This document shows positions 36,361-51,900 of a DNA stretch of 64,000 nt, one piece after another. Location: assembly GCA_022818135.1 (NCBI GenBank), contig JAFMSR010000019.1, positions 3,081,357 to 3,145,356 on the forward strand, in the 5' to 3' direction. Position 1 is the stretch's first letter; each line of letters starts with the position of its first letter. A program made the position numbers and the translations under genes. The notes beneath the pieces were generated by a model that searched no databases, was not told the DNA's origin, and saw nothing but the letters and a program-made list of their open reading frames with translations. The DNA is from Saxidomus purpurata (taxonomy: Eukaryota > Mollusca > Bivalvia > Venerida > Veneridae).

Positions 36361-39300
36361 GTAAGTTCCTAATGTATTAACTTAAACCCGCAATTTTTCT
36401 TAACTAAAACTATCTATCTCTAAATATAGACTAACCATTATTTGTCCAAAGGGGTGCTCAAACTTTGAAAATCTACTGACTGAAGTGCTAGCCGGGCAGA
36501 TTATGACCAGACAGGGATTATGAGTGTCTCCCTATTAGAAAGATAAATGTTCCTGTTTAAGTAGTCGATCGTATTCGTGGCCCCAAATTCCAACCTTATC
36601 ATAGTTATAAATGTATTTCTGTCTAAGAACCAGTTTTATCATGTCCTTTTCAAAGAAAAAATAAGTTTGTATATAACATCATTTTCTTATTTTCTAATTT
36701 GCGTAATTGCGTGCTTATAGCTTTAAACGGTTTTGCTATTTATAGCATTTTCAACAACCACAGCTGTGTATCAGGTAAACAAATCATCCAGTGTTTAACC
36801 ACCTCTTTATAATAAATCTACCAGGCCGTAAAGTATTAACCCCAACCTTAAACCTCCTAAATCAGTTTAAAACCCATCTTAAGTGTTCAAAACAAAATAT
36901 GAATTTTACATGTTCTTCCGTGTTACCAGAAAGATGTTAAATGTGCACGAAAGTCACGCGGAGTGCGAAAACAAAATTTATATTCTACGTATTTACTTAC
37001 TATAAAAATGCACTTATACTTATCTCATTCAATGATCAACCGTTTTTGGCATACACTTTATTTTCTGACAATAAACGTGTCTTTAACTTTCATCCACTTT
37101 CATCCACTTTAATCCACTGCACGTAGCAACGAGTGAATACTGGTGGAATGTTAATGTTCGGTAATAGAAAACAGTTTATATGCTTATATTTATGTGCTTG
37201 ACAACAAATGGGCAAGTTTATACCTTTGATATAATCCGGTTAAAAACAACTTAATCATGATTTAGGCACTTATGTAGCACTTCATGCCATTTTTAGATTC
37301 TTAGATGCATTTTCTGCAAGTGTTTCCGTTGTCGTTGCGACACACGGTAGCACAATGACCCTGTCCAGAAATTAGGTCACGGGTATGACTTGAAATTCTT
37401 CCTATACATAAAATCGGAATATTATGCAGTAATATAGACAAGGTTTTATTTCGTACCTGTCTCTATGAACTTAACAGATGATGTTTTAAAGTTAAAGTCC
37501 CAGGATCACTATTACAAGTATACAACCATTATTTTACCAAGAAAGATGTCTTACCGATGACTATGACATTTATTTGTACCAAACACATTCATAACTTAAC
37601 TTTTTAAATGGATGTACATGTTCGCAATATAAAGTAGGATGTTTTCAATGATATTTCCAAAAAAGATAAGAAAGGTTTTCTTACAACTCTTTTTCACGAA
37701 GAAACGTTTTGAATACAAAAGAAATAAATATGTCAATGTCAACATTGTTTTAGAGTAGAACATGGTTCTATCATTATCCTATCAGTACATCTATTTTATA
37801 ATATCAGTAAATTCAAAGAGTTCCTGGGATTTCGCATGTTTTGTGTTCTTTTATAATCCAACCGCTGATTCTACATTTCAAACAAGGCATTAGCTTAATT
37901 TAAGGGACGAGACTTTCCCTCATACAACGTATATACATTACCGCTCCACCCCTACCGTCTCTTTGGTCATATGATAAACCAGATATGGACTTTGGCACTA
38001 CCCAATTGATAATTTAACAAAAAATACTAATAACAAAATTATTGAATTATATATAAATGACCAAATAATGGAGAATTGTAATGGCCTTCCAATAGTCCAT
38101 GAAATCCGTTTGGCAACAGAACTGGAATTAATACTGCACTAGTTTCTCCTTGCATGGGAGCGGTGGTGTAGATGTTAAGGTGTCTGCCGCTCACCCCGGA
38201 GGTTGCGGGTTCGAGCCCCACTGGTGTCACGACCGTACCTCCTCATATGACACCAATACTGGTTTTTCCAGGAAGCGGACTCGAGAGTGACTCGATAAGT
38301 TTCAAGCTTTCTTCACAATCTAGTATAAACTTATTCCACACCAAGTTCCCACTGAAAAATTAGCGATATTAAAAGTAAGAAGTTTAAACCAGTAGATCTA
38401 TCTTTGCGCTTAACGAATCTTTACGCTTAATTTAAGTGAAGAATCCTTTAAGTGGTATGCGTATCTTGAATTTATCTAATCTTCAATTTAATTGAAATTC
38501 TTGGACCGGTATAATTTGCATATATTAGCCGAATGTACGTCAATTTAAAAGTGCATGCTGTTTGTATTCACTGGCTAAATACGTAATAACATTTCCTGGT
38601 GAGTTGTTTCTTACGGGTTTTACGACCGCTATAACAGTATATCAGCTGATTGGTTGATTGGCAGTGTTGCGTTTTGCAATGGGCTCCTCCGATTGGCTGT
38701 TTTGTTTTACTGGAACCCTTGATTGGCTAAATTTTTAACTGCTGGACTTTTCTTTTGTAAATCTTGGCCTAAACACAAAAAAAAAAAAGCATGGCCCCAT
38801 ACGATTATAAGCCCTTTTTCATGTTCCGTTCTGTTCCATATCCAGAGCTTGGATCAACAAAATCTGAAGGCAGTTTTTTTTATTTATACTAGATTGTGAA
38901 ACAAGTTCTTACAACTTAGATTAAACGATCTTGAAGACTACAGTCTTGTTTGAATCAACCTCGAAGAAAGAAGCTGTAAATTGGGAATTATTTTCGACCT
39001 GACTAAGGCATCTACCACCATGGTTCTGGTAGGGATCGAACCAAGAATGAAAAAATAAAAAGAAATTTTATGAGTTCCTTAAGATATGTGTCTAACAATT
39101 ATTTTGTATGCAAGTGACATGACTTTTTAAATTATACCCTTTTTTAATTATACTGAACGTGAGAGTATCTGCTAAAAAAATTGTGGAACATGCAAATATT
39201 TGAATGAATACGGGGCCGCTGATGTCAATCTTTAAACGCCTTTTACCTATTACAGCATAACCTTTATTGCAGTCAAATTTTTAGCTATGTCAATATTCAA

Positions 39301-39504
39301 TAAACCTAATTGGACATGCCGCTTAAAAGTTTTTAATAAAATATTTATAAACGGCAAACACTCGATCAATAACTTTCAACATCATGATAGTGTTTGATCG
39401 TATAACAGTGAAAATGGATAAAGACGAACTCGTCAATCATAATACGAAATTACGATAGAGGCTAGTACTGTAAATTGTGTCATATCCGCTTTAACTTTAT
39501 TTTC

Positions 39505-39536
<32 letters not shown>

Positions 39537-42500
39537 AACTTTATTTTGTGAAGGTTACATACTAAGTGTACAAAAAGTTTCATACTGCTTATTTCCAGTA
39601 TGGCCTTCATTTTTAACTTTAAAAATATCTTTCATATTCTCACACACACAAAAGTTTCGTAATATAACCATTTCGTTTTATCATATGGAACATTTTGTTC
39701 TCTACTCGCTAGCAATGATAAGGCTGGTCAGAAAATCGATAAACAGGTAGTAGCGGCCGGACAGTTCGCTTGCGGTCGTAAATTTTCCGAAACAGACCGG
39801 AAAACCGCTGATTGTTTCCGCAGCTAAATCAATAAAATCGATATTTGCTTGCGTAATATTAGCCCGAGGATGTACTGTGTATTACGCTAAAAAGAAATCT
39901 TAATCTTATTGCATTCATCCCAGCTATCTTTTTGTCATACTTGTATGTTTAAAAGGAAACTTTTTTAAATAGAGATTTACAGAGAAATGAAGCAACACTG
40001 ATTTGAATAATAGAGCTATTATAGATAACAGTTTGAGGGGGAAATGTTTTTTTCATGAATATACCCTCGAATTTCATTAACTTTTTGTTAAATCTATGCA
40101 ATGCACGAGCTATTCGTGTAATAATTGTTGACAGGATCATGCGGACAAACTACAGGAGTAATAAGCTATTAATCTTTATTTGTTGAATTAATTTTATTAA
40201 ACTGAATCACATATTATATCAAAGCATCCGCTTTAATGTAATTAAGTGAGCTTCACAACATAAATCATACACGGCTCCCAACTTGTACCGCAATGACATC
40301 GTCACACTTTCACAGTTTTCTTTTTCCCCCCCCCCGGCTCCCCCAAAGCCATAAGTGGTTGTATATCTTGAAAGCAATTAGTTCTCTAAACTTAAAGCTA
40401 ACAACAACTACCTTTAAAAAAGATCGTCCGCGCATGTTTAGTATATGAAAGCGATTGGTAGCTTGATTCTAATATTGAATTGTGAAACATGAAATAACGA
40501 AGTTTTATTAGGCATATACAAATCGATGTCATATTTCATATTCTGTTAGCTGTGAAAAACAAACAACACGACAGACACAATGCATGAACGTGTGCGTCAT
40601 CTTTGAAAATGTGTTATTTACAAACTTACAAGGTAGTGTTACTTTTGTTTAATTAATTACGGTACTGTTTCCCGTGTGCTTGACGCCAACGTTACACGTG
40701 CGTAAATTCTACAAGATAGAAATAAATGTGCTACAGCAGAAGCTTGAACGACACACTTAAGTGTCGAGGTTATTTCGAAATTATTCCATGAAATCATGAA
40801 CGTTTCTTCGAAAAAATTTTTTAAAGTGCGAGTTATTTAAAGGTTACTTTTTGTTAATAAAAGGAATAATCAAGTAAGGTCTTTTTTTCGTTGTCCCTTT
40901 CCACGTAGTTAATTGTTCCCTAAAAGCAAACAGAAATACTTTATTAAACTAACTAAATCTTTCATTGTTTCTGAGATTGGTGTAAAAAAATATAGATATA
41001 TATAATACACACATTTAGGGTAATAAATTACCAAGACTAACAAAGACTTTTTTGCATCCTATAATCCATATCCGTTCTAGTGTTTTATTGCCCCGGGGTA
41101 TATTGTAAAACGCAAGTGGTAATTCTTATGACAGATTTTAAGTGTCTTTAAAATATGTAGGTTTAAACATTTTCGCGAAAAATTCATTTCATCCAGATTT
41201 ATAATGTGAAAAAAATTGAATTCGTGTTTACTTCGCCTTCGTTGTCGAGTTTTAATTTTTAGTGTTACTGACTTAAAAGCACTCCTAGATTGAGAGTCGT
41301 GGGTTCGAGCTCGCTGCCGACCATGTCTCTTTACGTGAGAAAATCGGCAGTTTCTTACGAAGAATAGGAGTTTAATAGGCCTACTGTTTCTTCCAAGGAA
41401 CGATTGTCAGATAAAACTGTCCGCCTGTTAAAATAACCAAATAAACGGTTGAAACGGGTGTTAAACTCCTAATACAACCAAGAATTCTTGAATAAGTCTC
41501 TCTGCTACTAAATCACAAATTTTTCCGTCGTTCGACAATTACCGGTTGTACAGTGTTTAAATATTCTTTTCTAGCCTTTTCATGGGTTTAGTCATACATG
41601 GTGTTCAAGAGAATGTATAATGAGAATAAATTCACCACAGACAACATCACACAAAACAGCCATACCACAAAGCAGTCGTAATGGTATATCAAGGTGTGTG
41701 CTTAGCCGCCTAGTTACGCGCCGTATATAGCAACACGCTGACTGCTTAAAAACACCCAATGGGTGATGCCACATGGGTAGCACGTATGGACATATCAGTT
41801 CACCAGAGAACTAAAACATGTTTGGTATTCAAACCATTTTTTGAAGCTTGCATGCCGATTCTTTTCTATTTGATAAGTGTTGATGGGAATGGATCCCGTG
41901 AGAACAGTTGATGCTGAAAGAATAATTAATTCTTATATGAAATGAACGTACTGTTACAGGACCATTAATCTTCACCCAACTGTACAGACAGACGGACGAA
42001 CGGAGAGCTGGTCACGATAGCACAAGTGTTACATCTCGGCTGAGGTCATTCAGTCCAATATTCCCATATTGACACCATTGATTGAATTGAACTGAACTGA
42101 ACTGAACTTGGTTTATAAGGTCTGGTCTGTGGTCCTTATCGGGCGTCTATGAGTATTTCTCCAAAAATGCTGTTATGTTTGCAGGAGATATGAATAAGTT
42201 ATGATAGAGTACCTGCTTATTTGTATTTAATTTACACATGTAAGTTATCAAATATTATCGTGGGCGACGGGTACATGTAAGGATCTGTTTATATTTCGAT
42301 TAATAACGTAATTGATAAGTAACCGTGGTTCATTTTCTAGTGCACAAACATTATAGAATAGCGTGTTTATGCATTTTACGACGTTGCATTTCAAATGTAC
42401 AGTTCTTCAGTAAACAAAACATGTTTATCATTTGTTTATTTATAAATCAGCATGATCGCAATACGGACTGCACGTAGGTTTTAAATAAATAACTAAATAT

Positions 42501-44950
42501 TTGACAGCTGTGCATTATGTAAAATTTTGGCAACGTTTTTTTATAACAAAAGGTCATCTTACAGATTATCAAGTTGAAACAATATTTGACAAAATGTCAT
42601 CAATTTAATCTAAGACTTATCAATTGACAATACTTTGTCAGTCAATTGAGAACGTCTTCCACACACTAAAGGCCGCGACAGAGTTGTCATCACTAAACAA
42701 ATTCCTTACTACTGTAAAACTGAAAAAGTTTGCGAGAATTTAATTTTTGCTGATAATCTTGCTAGGTATATATCACGAATTCAAAGAACTTGTATAGGGT
42801 ATATATACTAAAAATCTCCTTTTCGGGGAGTGCTTTGAATTGCGAATAAGATTTGATCTACAAATACATGTATAATCAAATCGTGAAATTTGAATGTCGC
42901 AAAATTCTCCGATTTACAGTGTTTTTGACGTTGATTATGGACCCGAACCTATATCTGAAACATCTCTCAGTAAACAATCAATGTTTACAAAACATAATTA
43001 ATTTAGTTAATACCGGCAAACACTGGTTATCAAGGGCGTTGTGTTATGCACGTTATTACTCGCACAAAAACAAAAAACAAAAAACAGAAAAAAAGAACAA
43101 AGCAGTTTTAAAAAACATGATCGATTTACATGAAAATGTTACCATACAATCTTTATAGTTACTTGTTTTTCTACATCCTTAGTAGGACATGTTCTTGCTG
43201 CTTATATTAACTACTGCCAATGACTGGTGCCTGGGTTCCTGACTAGTATTCTCGCCGAAAGAAGCCGGGGATCGTGGGGGTCGGGGTGAAATGCCGGTGT
43301 AAGGATTCGAACCCAAGACTTTCAGACTAGGAGTCCGGCGGTCCAGCCCCTAAAAGATTCAGTCATACAAGGTGGTCTTCCTATTGCTTGACACTAGACG
43401 ATAAAAGATCATGTGACGATCGACCACGTGACATTTGAGCAGACGTTAAATATCATACGAGCTGCAATGGTGATTCGTTAGTTTTGCCATAACATGACTG
43501 AAGAGAACAGCTTAAATTTAAAGATAAATGAACCAATGCACGAGGTGCATTAAAACAGAGAAAGATCACACAGGTACTCACGGAGCCTTTTCTAGGAGGT
43601 CGTAGGTTCGAAACTCAACTGAGGCGGAATATTACCATCTCTACTTCACTCTCTAACCCGGCTCAATACCATTTAAGCCTCTAACTGATTATGCGAGTTT
43701 TGCTTAAACCAACAGGGTACTGCCTTTTAAACATATATTGAACTCCAGGCACTTCCATATACTTTACGAACTCATGTTTAACCCAAGTAATCTACAATTC
43801 AAACACTCACCGAACTCAAGGACATATTGTTGGGATTCGTTGCACGATTTCTCTCTTCAAAAAGACCCGAATCAATTAAAGATCTTTTCAAACGTCTAAG
43901 GTTACCCAAAACATGAAATTTAATACTGACAAAAAATGTTGAAAAACAAATAACATGTCAAAAGCAGTTGTTCAAATTATCTTTATCTGTCACACGAGGT
44001 GGTGGGGTTATTCTATTACAACACCTTTAAACCATGGGATCAAAAGCGTTCAAATTACGGTTTCTTTTCACTTCTTATTTCCAGTAGAAATCTCATAGTT
44101 GTCGAAGGGCAGATAATGAAAATGTTTCAAATTAAAGCTTGTTTCCAATTTCAGGTTTTCAAATTGCTTTTCAATTAACTTATCTAAATTATACTCCACA
44201 CTGTATTTGTAAAATTTAAAACAACATGACTTAAGCTCCCAGATAACCAACTGCCGACATTATTAATAACTAATGTAATGACAAAACATTACAGTAAACT
44301 CCGGTTATAAGGAACTGTATGTGACCATTTAAATATGTTCCTTATATCCGGAGTTTGTTATATCCATATTAACATTTTCATATAAAATAAAGAAAGGAAA
44401 AAAACTCGGGCAGATAAACTTTGTTCCTTATACCCGGAAGTTCGCTATATCCGGAGTTTACTTAGTACATGTATCTTCCCGTAGTTCGTCGGAAGGTGGA
44501 AAAGTGGTATTTTAATTTCCGAAATAACCTTCAAGCTACGAAGCTTACATGTAAGTAACTAGTTTATGCCGTCATCTAAAAATGTCTTTACGAGATTATT
44601 AGAATTTGAAACTATTTCTTTTATATGAAATAGATTCGTGGATGTAGATTTTGTGTCAAGTAAACTCCGTATATAAGATTTTTTTTTTTTTATCTGCCCG
44701 AGTTTTTTTCCTTTCTTTATTTTATTTGAAAATGTTATATGGATATAACAAGCACCGGATATAAGGAACATATTTAGTCCGTTATAAAGGGAGTTAACTG
44801 TATAGTTGTATTGCAAGATGCGTAATTTTGTTCTACGCAGTTTGTTTAAATCTTCCGTGTTTTGTCTAAATTGAAAACCGGATAAGTCGTCACGTATCGA
44901 AAAGTTTCAGGAAAGAAGAAAAACTGCCTCCTTTCATCTGACATAATTAT

Positions 44951-44984
<34 letters not shown>

Positions 44985-45885
44985 TCAAATCGATATTGAT
45001 AACTAATACAATGTCTTACGGAGGAAATCTTCATTTTATTGATACATTAAATTACAAGATTTTATATTTCATACAAATGAATATAAAAGGGTGTATTGAT
45101 ACCGTTAAAGCACGCGCCGCATTCGTATCCATGTTTTATGCAAATCGTATGAAAATTAACCGGTCTTTTATTACCCCCAAATCTTGTCTTTAAAGGGGTT
45201 AATGGGGCGATTAAATTCTTTCAGCGATATACAACCTACGCTTTGATCAGTTTTTGTACAGGATTCATCATATTATTTTTTTCTGTCTTATATTCTACGT
45301 TTTCGTCTTTTATCCATGTATACATAAATGTTGAAAGTTGACAAGAAACTGCGTGGGGTCTGATAAGGTTAACAATAATCAGTTAAATTATCGCATTTAA
45401 TATTAGCCACATGTACACTTACCACGCACCTGTACTTTTGAGCAATATTCATACCATAACCATTATTTGAATAGTGGACAAAGCGTGTCTGCCCCACAGT
45501 TCGGGAACTGCACACTATTTTTGCTAAAACAAATGGCAACTTATGTTTACGACATCGAGCCGACGGCCAGAGCGCAAGTATCAATCTTTTCCAGCTAAAC
45601 TGAGATTAATGTATCAGTTTTTCATAAAGACACACAAAATGATTGTTCAAACAGGTGCTTCAGTGTCAAGGTCAATCTTACAAAATTAATTAAATCTGAA
45701 TTTGGCCATCACGTGTGTCCGTATCGTTTCAAACGTTTTTAAAATGTTCGCTATATGTAGACGAAATTCGAGATTGGTCCCTCTCTTAGCAGGTAGATAT
45801 CGTTTTGCTTTATGCACTGCCCTTAAAGGATTACCACCATCGCCATTACAGTTGTTGTCTTTTTTTATTTTATAACATCATTACT

Positions 45886-45934
<49 letters not shown>

Positions 45935-48900
45935 CAACATCATCATCATAAATAACAACAACAACACCATCATCATCAGCATCGTAATCATCATCACCAC
46001 CATCATCACCATCATGATACTTATTATCATCATTAGAATCATCATTATCATTATCATTATCTTCATCATCATATAATCAACAACAACACCAGCATCATCA
46101 TCATCGTAATCATTACCACCACCATCATCACCATAATGATATTTATCTTCATCTTAAGAATCATCATTATCATTATCATTATTTTGTTTCTATGTCTACC
46201 TGTTGACTTTGTTTTTCTGAAGTTATATCAAGGACAGAAAATTAGGCCAAAGATTTTTATCTGCAATTTTTACACTAAAATTAGGACAATATATTGAATT
46301 ATACTTTAAAAATCCACTTCAAAATTGATAAATTCACCTCACTGAAACAAAAATACAAACATGTACAAACTTTGCTCCATTTGTTATCGGATTTTTAAAG
46401 TGGTTTTAAGTGAATTTCAAATTTTCTGTTATTAAAATACCACAAGTTTGTCCATAAAATCGTTATTGAGTTTTGGGGTCAAGTAACTTTATTTGAAGTA
46501 TACCGTATTTACTCTTTGGAGACGAAGTAAGAAAACTGTATAATCATTGCATCTGTATATATTTGAAGCGTGCAAGACATGTATTTTTTTTATTCGAATA
46601 TTTCTTGAACGACAACCATTTTTTACGAATATTTCTTGAACGACAACAATTGTTTCGAATATTACTTGAACGACAACCATTTTTTTCGAATATTTCTTGA
46701 ACGACAACATTTTTTCGAATATTTCTTCAACGACAACCATTTTTTTCGATTTGATAAGAAGGAAGCTATATTCACCAGTTAAAAAATAAAACTTTTGCGA
46801 TTAAAGACGTGGAAAATTCGCGAAAAATTGCTAAAAAGATCAACCATCGCACATATTACCTATTTACAGTAACGAGGGTGTAATTCAAAAGTTGATGAAA
46901 ATTATTAAAAATATTAAAGTGTGTCTCCATGGCAACTTAGTTTTGCAAAGCAAATTAAGATTTTGAAATTAATGCTTGACGTGTCCTTCGGAGTTTTATA
47001 CATGTATTGCCAATAATTTTACTCCAAATGAATAATGTGACGTTTAACAAAAGCTAACAGATAGCCGACGTAATTCCTTTTTCTTATGTTGAATTACACT
47101 GTACATAGTGGGCGGAAAATGACCATCCGTTTGTTAAGTTTCAACATTTAATGAAACGTTCTTTGTGTAAGTGAAAGCACACACATAAGTTGCCAAAGTA
47201 TTTTCTTATTTCGTCTTGTTTTCTCTTGACCATGCATGTGATCTCTGATGTGTTTCCGGCATTCATTACGCTCGGTATACTTTTTGACGTTAATCCGGGT
47301 ACTAACAAATTTTGATAATTTTCACTGAGTGGGCAGTGAGTTTATCGGGATATAATCCACCGTTATATTTCGATAAACCACCGAGAAACATAAAATAAAA
47401 GTCATTCTTTTCACCCCAGGCCTCAAAAGTTACACATAGGGCCACGTTTTGACTGAAGAATGTATACGGTACTAAAGGTGAATAACATCAAACGATAGTG
47501 TTTTCAAGAGGTTAATTTATAAGGTATCAAGTGTTTGTGAAACTGCTCATATGAATAGGGGACAGAAATTTAATTGCACATATATAATAGGTATAACAAA
47601 AACGAGGTTATAAGTGAATATTGTATACATAGCAAAATATCTTAGTTCTTTGATTCTCTAAATCAACATTTTCTAAAATGACTTTTTAATTAGGGACAAT
47701 TAAGTAGAATCGATTTCCACTGCTCTTTTCGTTACCCAAAAGGTCAAAGTTCGGCAGTTTTCGCATTGTGAGATGTACAATTGTGTTTAATATGTGTGGT
47801 CTTAGATTGTTAAGTTAATAATCTGGAGTTTGGAGTTAAACACTATACGAAGTGACTGCAATTTACTATAAAAACAAGAAAAAACAACAACAAAAGTTTG
47901 AATGTAAGTAGGTTTATTGTTCTTCTAGAAAAAAAGATTAATTAAAATGTTCGATTTTGGTATTTTTGGAAGCAGGAGAAGAGTGTCACTGGTTTAAAAC
48001 ATGTAACTATTTGATTTGTTAGTTCTTGAAACGGAATAGTTGGTGAATGTTTAGGGTAGTTTAGGTACAGTTGTGGTTCCAATAGCATGCACTTCCATAT
48101 AGCAGTTTGAAATCGGAAGAGTGGTATGAATTCTGCATCAACCTGTTTGATTTGGGTTATGGGTAGCTTCTTGAAACAGAAGAGCAGCTTACTGGTTCCT
48201 TCGGGAGCCTTTCAGCTAATTCATTGGTTTGATGTAAGTTTTGGCTTAGCATGAGTTTATGAATGTGGCGGCGTGATTCTGTATTTTCTTGAAATGATAA
48301 AACTGTTCCGAAAAAAAAACACGAAACTACTATATACCGTAATATTTAAACTAAAAACAGGATGTGCTGCTCAACACAACTGGCAGCTCTACTAATGGAA
48401 AAGTGCTGTGGTGTAGGCGTGGAGGCAGAGGTCATAGGTTCAAACTCTGGCAGTGGCTTTTGACCGCGGCCTCCAAAATCCCTTCGTTCAACGCGATCAC
48501 TGGTCGGAACCCCAAAAAGCAATTATCGAGAGAAATAAACCTTTGAGGTAGAAGATGTAAGCACTTCATCTATAATGGATGTTATATAAATCAGTTTAAA
48601 GAGACACGCCATAAGCTGGTGTCAAATTTACTTACTTCAAAAGCATTCATGATAGATTATTGAATTTTGCAAGTATTATTACTTAACCTGAAGCCCAGTC
48701 ATTATCGGTAAAAACAGCGTTTAAAAACACTCTACGTTGACTATTGGTACTCAAATTAGACATTTTTCAATATACGTTGTCCTTAAAAATTGCTTCTATT
48801 TATCACTTTACGATCATTTAACACATGATTTGAATTTGGAGACTATAATTTGCTTTAGATGTTGGGAGTGCCCCTTTAAACTAACCAAGGTGACCGCTCT

Positions 48901-51900
48901 CACGGGTTCAGTTCTATTTTTTTAACCGGTAGAGATGAAGCACAGAGTACGTCGTTGTCAATTCAAACAGTAAATATCAATTAACTGTATGATTGATTGA
49001 AATTGTGTCCACATCAAATAAGAGGACAGCGACAGATAGTTCTATGTACAACCTCGCGGTCATTGCCACTTGAAAATCATTTAGCAAATACGAATGTGTT
49101 TGTTTTGTCAACATGAATGTTTGAATTAAAACACTGCAAATATTTGCCTGGAATCACTACAGAAAGTTAACGAACTCTGAAGTCAGGCCGATTATGTAAG
49201 AAAGATATGGTCCGACATCGATTCAGTGTGAATTCGTACAAGAAATTAGGCATGTTCTTTAAAAATATTATGTAATTTAAAGTAAATGTGGAATTAAGTC
49301 AAAAGTACAAACAAAGCATGTAAAGGGCAGTTTTCACACCTTTTAAGTAATTTCTAAAGAATAGAAAACTTTCATCGAAGAATATGGCCACGAAATAGGT
49401 CTTAACTCTATATACGTTAACATACACAAGGTGCCACTTACTCATGTAGATTAGTAAATGAGTCTCACATTTTAAGTTTTTTTTCATTTTTATTGATTTT
49501 TTTTCAGTTTTATTAAATCTTCAGTAATTAAACCTGCTAAGCTGTTTTACGGTACATAGTTTAATTGTTTAAACAAATGTATATTCTTTTTCTTATTTCT
49601 CTATCCCGCCCCCGCCCCCCACCCCCCTTTTTGCATCGTGCTTCCGCCCCAACCTCTTGCAGCCGCAAATAGGAAAATAACACATTTATTGCCCAGAAAA
49701 GTAAATCACTGCTTTCACATCGTAGATTCTAAAAAAAAATGTTATAGTTAAACTGGTTTCGGTCAAATTTCTCGTATTTACATTGATCATTTGTCCTAAT
49801 TTTCAGACATAAAACAAATGTCCACGTGCAACGTATCGGTAACTATAAATCATAACCTACAATGTATATTCGTTTACACTGTGGAGGTCCTAGGGTGTAG
49901 CGGTAGACGGTTGGAGTCCTAATCCTGCCAGCGGACTTTGGCCCTTGACTTTCACAGTTGTGTCCGGACTTTGTTTGAGTTTTGCGTTAGTTGCAATACC
50001 CTTTAAAGATTTAATTTAATTTGGACTGATTAAACTTTTCGAAGGACTGTCCCTTTAGGACTATATGATCTATATAGTCAAAGCGATTGGTTCAGTTGTG
50101 GGTTGTGTCAATGGTGCATGTTTCTGAACAAATTATCCTAGCCGGCGCTCTCGCTAGCCTACCGGATGAAGGTTGCAACCACCGAGTACACGGGACCTGT
50201 TATTTGCCGGTTTTTTTTTCAAAAGCCGAAGTCAACCTAGCGGCTTGTGACCGGATAAGCAATAAAAACATCTCGTATCTATTAAAATCATTTTATGTCA
50301 AAAAACTAAATACATCTTAAGTTAAAAATGTGTTACTAAAATGCACCAAAACATACGAAAAAATGCTTTCATTTGATTTTGGTCATTATAACCGTGATCA
50401 ATGGACGTTTTGTGAAGCTTATAGGTTTGAATCCTATAAATACGGACTCTACTGTTTTCTATATAAATCGCTTAAATACAGCTTCTTTTTGGCATGATTC
50501 ACGTCTTGACAGTCTTTCACTTATTTTGAACATTATTTTAAAGCAAAGCATGAGCTATCCTTATTTCTAGCTGAAAATTCGTATTTATCATAAACTGTTT
50601 ATGGATTAAAATCACATGCAGTGGGTCCTTTAACGACTGAACATCATCACATGCAGTGGGTCCTTTAACGAATGAAAATCAAATAAAAGACAATCTGTCA
50701 TGAAAGTGGCTTTTAAACACGGAGGAAATGACACTATATCTTAATAGGGACTACGGCTGAGTGGACCGCGGATGAACACCGCCTATTTGTAGGTTTCATA
50801 CCTATATGCAAACAACCGGATAGAGGCGTTCCGATTGTATAGCCGGTTACAAACAAGTAGTGCAGCCGCATAACCACCTACGCCCGGGTAAAACGAATCG
50901 GCCAGAAACAAGTCGTAATAAACTGAAATACGTATATTCATTATCAGCGGTTAATGTGACAAAAATAACAATGAAGGTCAACACTTTAAAAGCCAAAACT
51001 GATTACAGGCCAATGACCAAAAACTATAAATATTGATTTATAAAAAGATACGTTTCTTAAGTAAGGTAATAATACTGTTATTTTCTCGACTGATATTAGT
51101 AAACATGTTTACGACAAAATGCGTAATGCCCTCGTTTGTCTCGATTTGATTTTGATAAATTGGACATAGAATATGATAACAGAAGTTGAAATAAGTATAA
51201 AATGAACCAGTTCCTTACCTAGATATTATTTCAAAGAAGTAACCTCACTGGTTTAATATTGTTCATTATATGTAGATATAATTTTTGTGTTAAAAACTTT
51301 CTTACCTATATGTTGAATTTCAACGTTACTTATGTGACAAAGAAGTGGACATAAGTGTATTTCGAAGTAAAAAAAATACATTAGAATTATTAAAAAAGAC
51401 TTATTTGAGAGTTGTGCGTATAAAATGCATAGAATATCGTGGGACATGCCTTGTAGAGAGGACAGGTGGAGGAAAATCAGCTGGGGATACCCATATTGTA
51501 AGCCTGTTCTATGTTCATTGCACGTGATTCTCGTGCTGTCTTAATTTTATGCACAATTCTGCGATAGAAATAAGAATTGTAAATATGATAAAAATCGATA
51601 CATGCATTAATTTTGTTCTATGTTTTCATCCTCCGAAATTGCTTTAAATAGCATAGATCATTCAACTGTTTGCATGTTTATTTGCCAAAACAAATTCAAA
51701 CGGGTAAGTCTGTGAAGTAACTGAATCATATAGAGGCACATCTGTAAGAAACTGCAATATATTCTATTAATGCTGGTCAAACACGTACACCATCTCCGGA
51801 TAAAGACCACCGGGTGCATACCCTCAAATGTAAGGAAATTTCTTCGATTGCCATCATTGGATTACTAATTCTTTCTCATATCATTATGAAATCTTTATCA

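Noticed and set aside
43280..43375. True tRNA gene on the minus strand
   Set aside because: Good B-box, but the acceptor stem does not pair and a C-rich SINE tail follows.
45886..46180. CRISPR-like regular repeats
   Set aside because: Simple ATC microsatellite; eukaryotic context and no spacers.
50740..50830. tRNA-Ser-like sequence (GGCTGAGTGG, GGTTTCATACC)
   Set aside because: Spacing and stems do not form a convincing tRNA; at most a decayed SINE head.
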